Shown here piece by piece: positions 61,405-64,000 of a stretch of 64,000 bases of DNA (the first letter of the stretch is position 1; every line of letters starts with the position of its first letter). The stretch is from Acidobacteriota bacterium (GTDB taxonomy: Bacteria; Acidobacteriota; Vicinamibacteria; Marinacidobacterales; Marinacidobacteraceae): NCBI GenBank assembly GCA_022820545.1, contig JAJEFG010000093.1, positions 17,355 to 81,354 of the forward strand, in the 5' to 3' direction. The translations under genes and the position numbers were made by a program. A model generated the notes under the pieces. That model worked only from the letters and a program-made list of their open reading frames with translations. It made no database searches and had not been told where the DNA came from.

Positions 61405-62567
61405 TGCGCAGCGCCGGCGTCGTCTTCCGGAAGGAACTCCTCGACGGGTTCCGGGACCGGCGCGCCTTCATCGCGGTCCTGGTCTCGATCAGCATCTTTC
61501 CCATCGTGATGCTGGTCATGGGCCGCTTCGCCGAGGGCATCCAGGACGAGCTCCGGAACATGGAGCTTCCCGTCGCCGGGCAGCAGAACGCTCCCGCGCT
61601 CGTCGAGTGGCTCGCCCAGCAGCCGGGTCTCGAGCTGACCCCGGCCCCGGAGGACCCGGAGTCCGCGGTGCGCAACCGCGAGGCGGACCTCGTGCTGCGG
61701 ATCCCGGCGGACTACGAGGAGCGGTTCGCCGAGGGTCGGCCGGCGGAGGTGGAACTGGTCGCCGACAGCTCGCGGACCGCCGGGGGAGCCAAGGCGGGCC
61801 GGGTGACGCGGCTCCTCGAAAGCTACGGGCAGGAGGTCGCCGCCCTGCGGCTCGTCAGCCGCGGCATCAGCCCGATGCTCGTCCGCCCGCTCGCCGTGGA
61901 GCGCGCGGAGGTCTTCAGTACCCGGCGGCGCCGGGCGTTTTCGGCGCTCGGCTTCATCCCGTTCTTCCTGCTGATGAACGCCTTCTTCGGCGGGATGCAG
62001 ATCGCCTCCGACGCCATCGCCGGCGAACGCGAGCGGGGCTCCATCGAGGCGCTCCTCCTGAACGCGGTCCCCGCGCGGTTCCTGATCCTCGGAAAGTGGG
62101 CGGCCGCGGCGGTGTTCGCCGTCTTCCTGACGCTGCTCGGCATCGGCACCTGCGTCCTGGTGCTGCGGTTCATGCCGGGCGCGCTGAACATCTCGCCGAG
62201 TGTCACCGACTGGTTCCTGGTGGCCGTCACCGCGATTCCGCTCGCGCTCTTCTGTTCGGCGATCCAGGTGGTGCTCTCCACCTACGCCAAGTCCTACAAG
62301 GAGGCGCAGACCTACTTCGGGTACGTGGCCTTCCTCCCGATGATCCCCTTCTTCGCGGTCACGTTCAATTGGGTGGAGCAGGGGACCTGGACCGCTTTCA
62401 TCCCGATCCTGGGCCAGCACCTCATGATCCTGAACGTGATGGCCGGCGAAGCGGTGGCGGCCTGGGAGTTCGCGCTCGCAGGCCTGATCGCGCTCGGGGC
62501 GGCCGCGGCGCTGCTGCGGTTCGCCTCAGGCCTGTTCGTTCGCGAGAGCGTCGTCTTCGTCCGCTGA
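61404..62567 (+). CDS. ABC-2 type permease, NatB-like
   Basis: 387 aa. An N-terminal helix (FIAVLVSISIFPIVMLVMG) is followed by a large extracytoplasmic domain (about residues 45-185). Five C-terminal helices begin at LGFIPFFLLMNAFFGGMQIA. The coupling motif IAGERERGSIEALLLNAVP is the usual ABC-2 signature. Partner of the preceding ATPase. Its last 42 bases overlap the end of the convergent trmB gene. Confidence 0.9.
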   Translation: MRSAGVVFRKELLDGFRDRRAFIAVLVSISIFPIVMLVMGRFAEGIQDELRNMELPVAGQQNAPALVEWLAQQPGLELTPAPEDPESAVRNREADLVLRIPADYEERFAEGRPAEVELVADSSRTAGGAKAGRVTRLLESYGQEVAALRLVSRGISPMLVRPLAVERAEVFSTRRRRAFSALGFIPFFLLMNAFFGGMQIASDAIAGERERGSIEALLLNAVPARFLILGKWAAAAVFAVFLTLLGIGTCVLVLRFMPGALNISPSVTDWFLVAVTAIPLALFCSAIQVVLSTYAKSYKEAQTYFGYVAFLPMIPFFAVTFNWVEQGTWTAFIPILGQHLMILNVMAGEAVAAWEFALAGLIALGAAAALLRFASGLFVRESVVFVR

Positions 62568-63209
62568 ACGAACGACGGCCGCAGCCTGAATCCGGCGGCC
62601 TTCCAGCCGATACTTGCGCTCGAAGTTGGATCCGGCGAGTTCCCCCTCGTTCGCCGAAGCGGGCGGTTCGTAGCGGCTGCGGACCAGCTTCGGCCGCGCC
62701 GCCAGCGCCGCTTCGATCTGATCGAAGTAGCCGGGGTCGTCGGTCACGACCCGGAACGGGGCCCCGGCGGCCAGCACCCGCTCACAGGCGGTGAGGAATT
62801 CGGGCTGGATCAGCAGGCGCCGGTGTGCGTGACGGCGTTTCGGCCAGGGGTCCGGGAAATACATGTGCAGCCCGGCGACCGATCCTTCCGGCATCGCCTC
62901 GAGCACTTCCCGGGCGTCCCCGCGGACGATCCGGGCGTTCGGCCGCCCCCGCCGCCGCAGCCGGTCCGCGGCGTAGAGCCAGTAGCGGCGGGCGCGCTCG
63001 ACGCCCACGAACAGCGTGTCCGGACGAAGCTCCGACTCGGCGACCAGGAACGACCCCTTCCCCGATCCGATCTCCACCTCAACGGGCGCCTCGCTTGGGG
63101 TCCGATCGAACAGCCGGCGCGGATCGCAGGGCGCTTCGAGCCCTTCGAGATCGAACCCGTACCCACCCGGATCCGCGTCCCGGCGGGTGCGGACGTGGCT
63201 ACGGCCCAT
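62526..63209 (-). CDS. trmB: tRNA (guanine-N7-)-methyltransferase
   Basis: SAM-dependent enzyme that makes m7G46 in the tRNA variable loop, 227 aa. Motif I is VEVEIGSGKGSFLV, and VGVERARRYWLYAADRL with NARIVRGDA completes the SAM pocket. The signature MYFPDPWPKRRHAHRRL and the C-terminal PASANEGELAGSNFERKYRLEG (trmB pattern ... TxYExxF-like) are present. It overlaps natB tail to tail by 42 bases. The truncated esterase gene ends 27 bases upstream on the same strand. Confidence 0.95.
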   Translation of the reverse strand: MGRSHVRTRRDADPGGYGFDLEGLEAPCDPRRLFDRTPSEAPVEVEIGSGKGSFLVAESELRPDTLFVGVERARRYWLYAADRLRRRGRPNARIVRGDAREVLEAMPEGSVAGLHMYFPDPWPKRRHAHRRLLIQPEFLTACERVLAAGAPFRVVTDDPGYFDQIEAALAARPKLVRSRYEPPASANEGELAGSNFERKYRLEGRRIQAAAVVRSADEDDALANEQA

Positions 63210-63236
63210 GGCCGGGAGCGCTGCTCGTCGGTCCTT

Positions 63237-64000
63237 TCAGCGGGGGGAGTCGCTCCGGCGCTGGCGGAAGAGCCATTCGTAGAGGCCCTCTTCGCGGTAG
63301 GCGGGGACCCACGAGTCGTGCCCCACTCCGGGATATTCGGTGTAGCGGGGCCGGGCTCCCGCGGTTTCGAGCGCCGCCACCATGCGCCGGGACTCGTCGG
63401 CCGGCACCCGCCGGTCGTTCGCGCCGTGGAACACCCAGGCCGGAATGCCCGCGACGACCCGCGCCATCTCCGCCCAGGGATCTTCCGGGTGGGTGGCCGA
63501 CGGATGCCAGTCGGGCACGGGAATCCTCGTCCGCCGCGTGGTGACGCCGCCGCAGACGGGGACGAGCGCCGCAAACCGCTCCGGGTGCCGATAGGCGAGC
63601 GCCCAGGTCCCGTAACCCCCGAGCGACAGCCCGGTGAGGTACGTCCGCCCGGGATCGCCGCCGAACTCGGCGGTCGCCGCGTCGAGGGCGGCGAGCGCCA
63701 AGCGCTCGATCTCCGGGGTCCCCCACCAGGCGCCCCGCGGCGTCTGGGGCATCACCACCAGCGCGGGGAAATCGGAGCGCTCCCGAAGCACCGCGGGCAG
63801 CCCGATCTCGGTCTGCCGCACGCCGTCGGTTCCCGTCTGTCCGTTGCCGTGCAGGAACAGGATGACCGGGGGATTCGTTTCGTCGCCGGCCAGCACGGCG
63901 GCGGGTACGAAGACCTGCCAGGCGTAGCTTCGACCGTCCAGTTCCGTGGTCCGGGGAAGGACCCGCCCGGACGCGGCGGAAGCCGTGGAGACCGGCAACA
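63237..64000 (-). CDS. Phospholipase/carboxylesterase-like alpha/beta hydrolase, 5' truncated
   Basis: At least 253 residues; the frame is open to the window edge and the beginning is missing. The oxyanion strand is PPVILFLHGNGQTGTDG. The nucleophile Ser is in YLTGLSLGGYGTWALAYRHP, the acid in WVFHGANDRRVPADESRRMV and the His in YPGVGHDSWVPAY. This order fits the esterase group related to PHB depolymerase and acyl-protein thioesterase, many of which are secreted. Substrate unknown. Confidence 0.85.
   Translation of the reverse strand, partial: LPVSTASAASGRVLPRTTELDGRSYAWQVFVPAAVLAGDETNPPVILFLHGNGQTGTDGVRQTEIGLPAVLRERSDFPALVVMPQTPRGAWWGTPEIERLALAALDAATAEFGGDPGRTYLTGLSLGGYGTWALAYRHPERFAALVPVCGGVTTRRTRIPVPDWHPSATHPEDPWAEMARVVAGIPAWVFHGANDRRVPADESRRMVAALETAGARPRYTEYPGVGHDSWVPAYREEGLYEWLFRQRRSDSPR

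Noticed and set aside
1..64000. CRISPR array
   Set aside because: No regularly spaced direct repeats of 25-40 bases; the only repeated units are the paired hairpins, which lack spacers of constant length.

Overview
The window is about 64 kb of GC-rich, densely coding bacterial chromosome. It is most likely from an Acidobacteriota member. Three observations support this: an ADOP-type duplicated orphan MacB/FtsX permease (56570-59062), a large Oar-type TonB-dependent receptor with an N-terminal carboxypeptidase-regulatory-like domain (9506-12634), and many secreted or periplasmic hydrolases. The cell is a diderm (outer-membrane barrel at 24745-25704, TonB receptor). It appears to use the futalosine menaquinone route (MqnD, 25701-26540) and the indirect tRNA amidation route (GatB). 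Assignment below phylum is not possible from sequence reading alone. No rRNA, tRNA or CRISPR array was recognised.

Layout. 1-2200: truncated hisS, a small orphan and a TrmJ-like tRNA methyltransferase. 2234-9016: dienelactone hydrolase, then a plus-strand run of CstA-type transporter, secreted amidohydrolase, gamma-glutamyltransferase and a SUMF1-domain protein. 9506-14663: TonB receptor, SDR dehydrogenase, Fpg/Nei glycosylase. 14673-17890: four minus-strand membrane proteins, three of them tandem DUF4013-like paralogues. 17939-20650: aconitase. 20692-20989: an antitoxin followed by only the tail of a PIN toxin. 21023-23786: threonine dehydratase-like enzyme, CoaX and a BASS-family transporter as one minus-strand operon. 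24745-30484: a minus-strand operon of acyl-CoA ligase, GatB, uridine kinase, MqnD and an outer-membrane protein, with mqnD and the barrel gene sharing ATGA. 30724-37057: LysE exporter, then accD-folC-proS-acyltransferase.

37437-50853 is an accessory island with lower GC in parts. It opens with a tightly overlapping ImmA/IrrE - DUF4411 - PD-(D/E)XK operon whose middle gene is broken by one extra base. A tyrosine recombinase follows, then several unrecognised genes including a second PD-(D/E)XK nuclease and a winged-helix-like protein, then a dyad-rich 0.5 kb noncoding stretch. The island closes with a complete type II restriction-modification set resembling SacI: REase plus small XRE controller on the minus strand, C5-cytosine methyltransferase divergent, and a perfect 17-bp operator-like palindrome between them.

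51233-64000 returns to ordinary chromosome: DUF418 protein, aquaporin, Dyp peroxidase, secreted Xaa-Pro-type peptidase, cupin, ADOP permease, TAP-type hydrolase with a NatAB-like ABC exporter in one operon, TrmB and a truncated esterase.

A family of paired GC-rich hairpin repeats (REP-like, modular) occupies many intergenic gaps (7965-8087, 15376-15486, 30524-30654, 37102-37240, 39801-39930, 51177-51223, 56423-56471). Several very long antisense reading frames over real genes are composition shadows and were left out.
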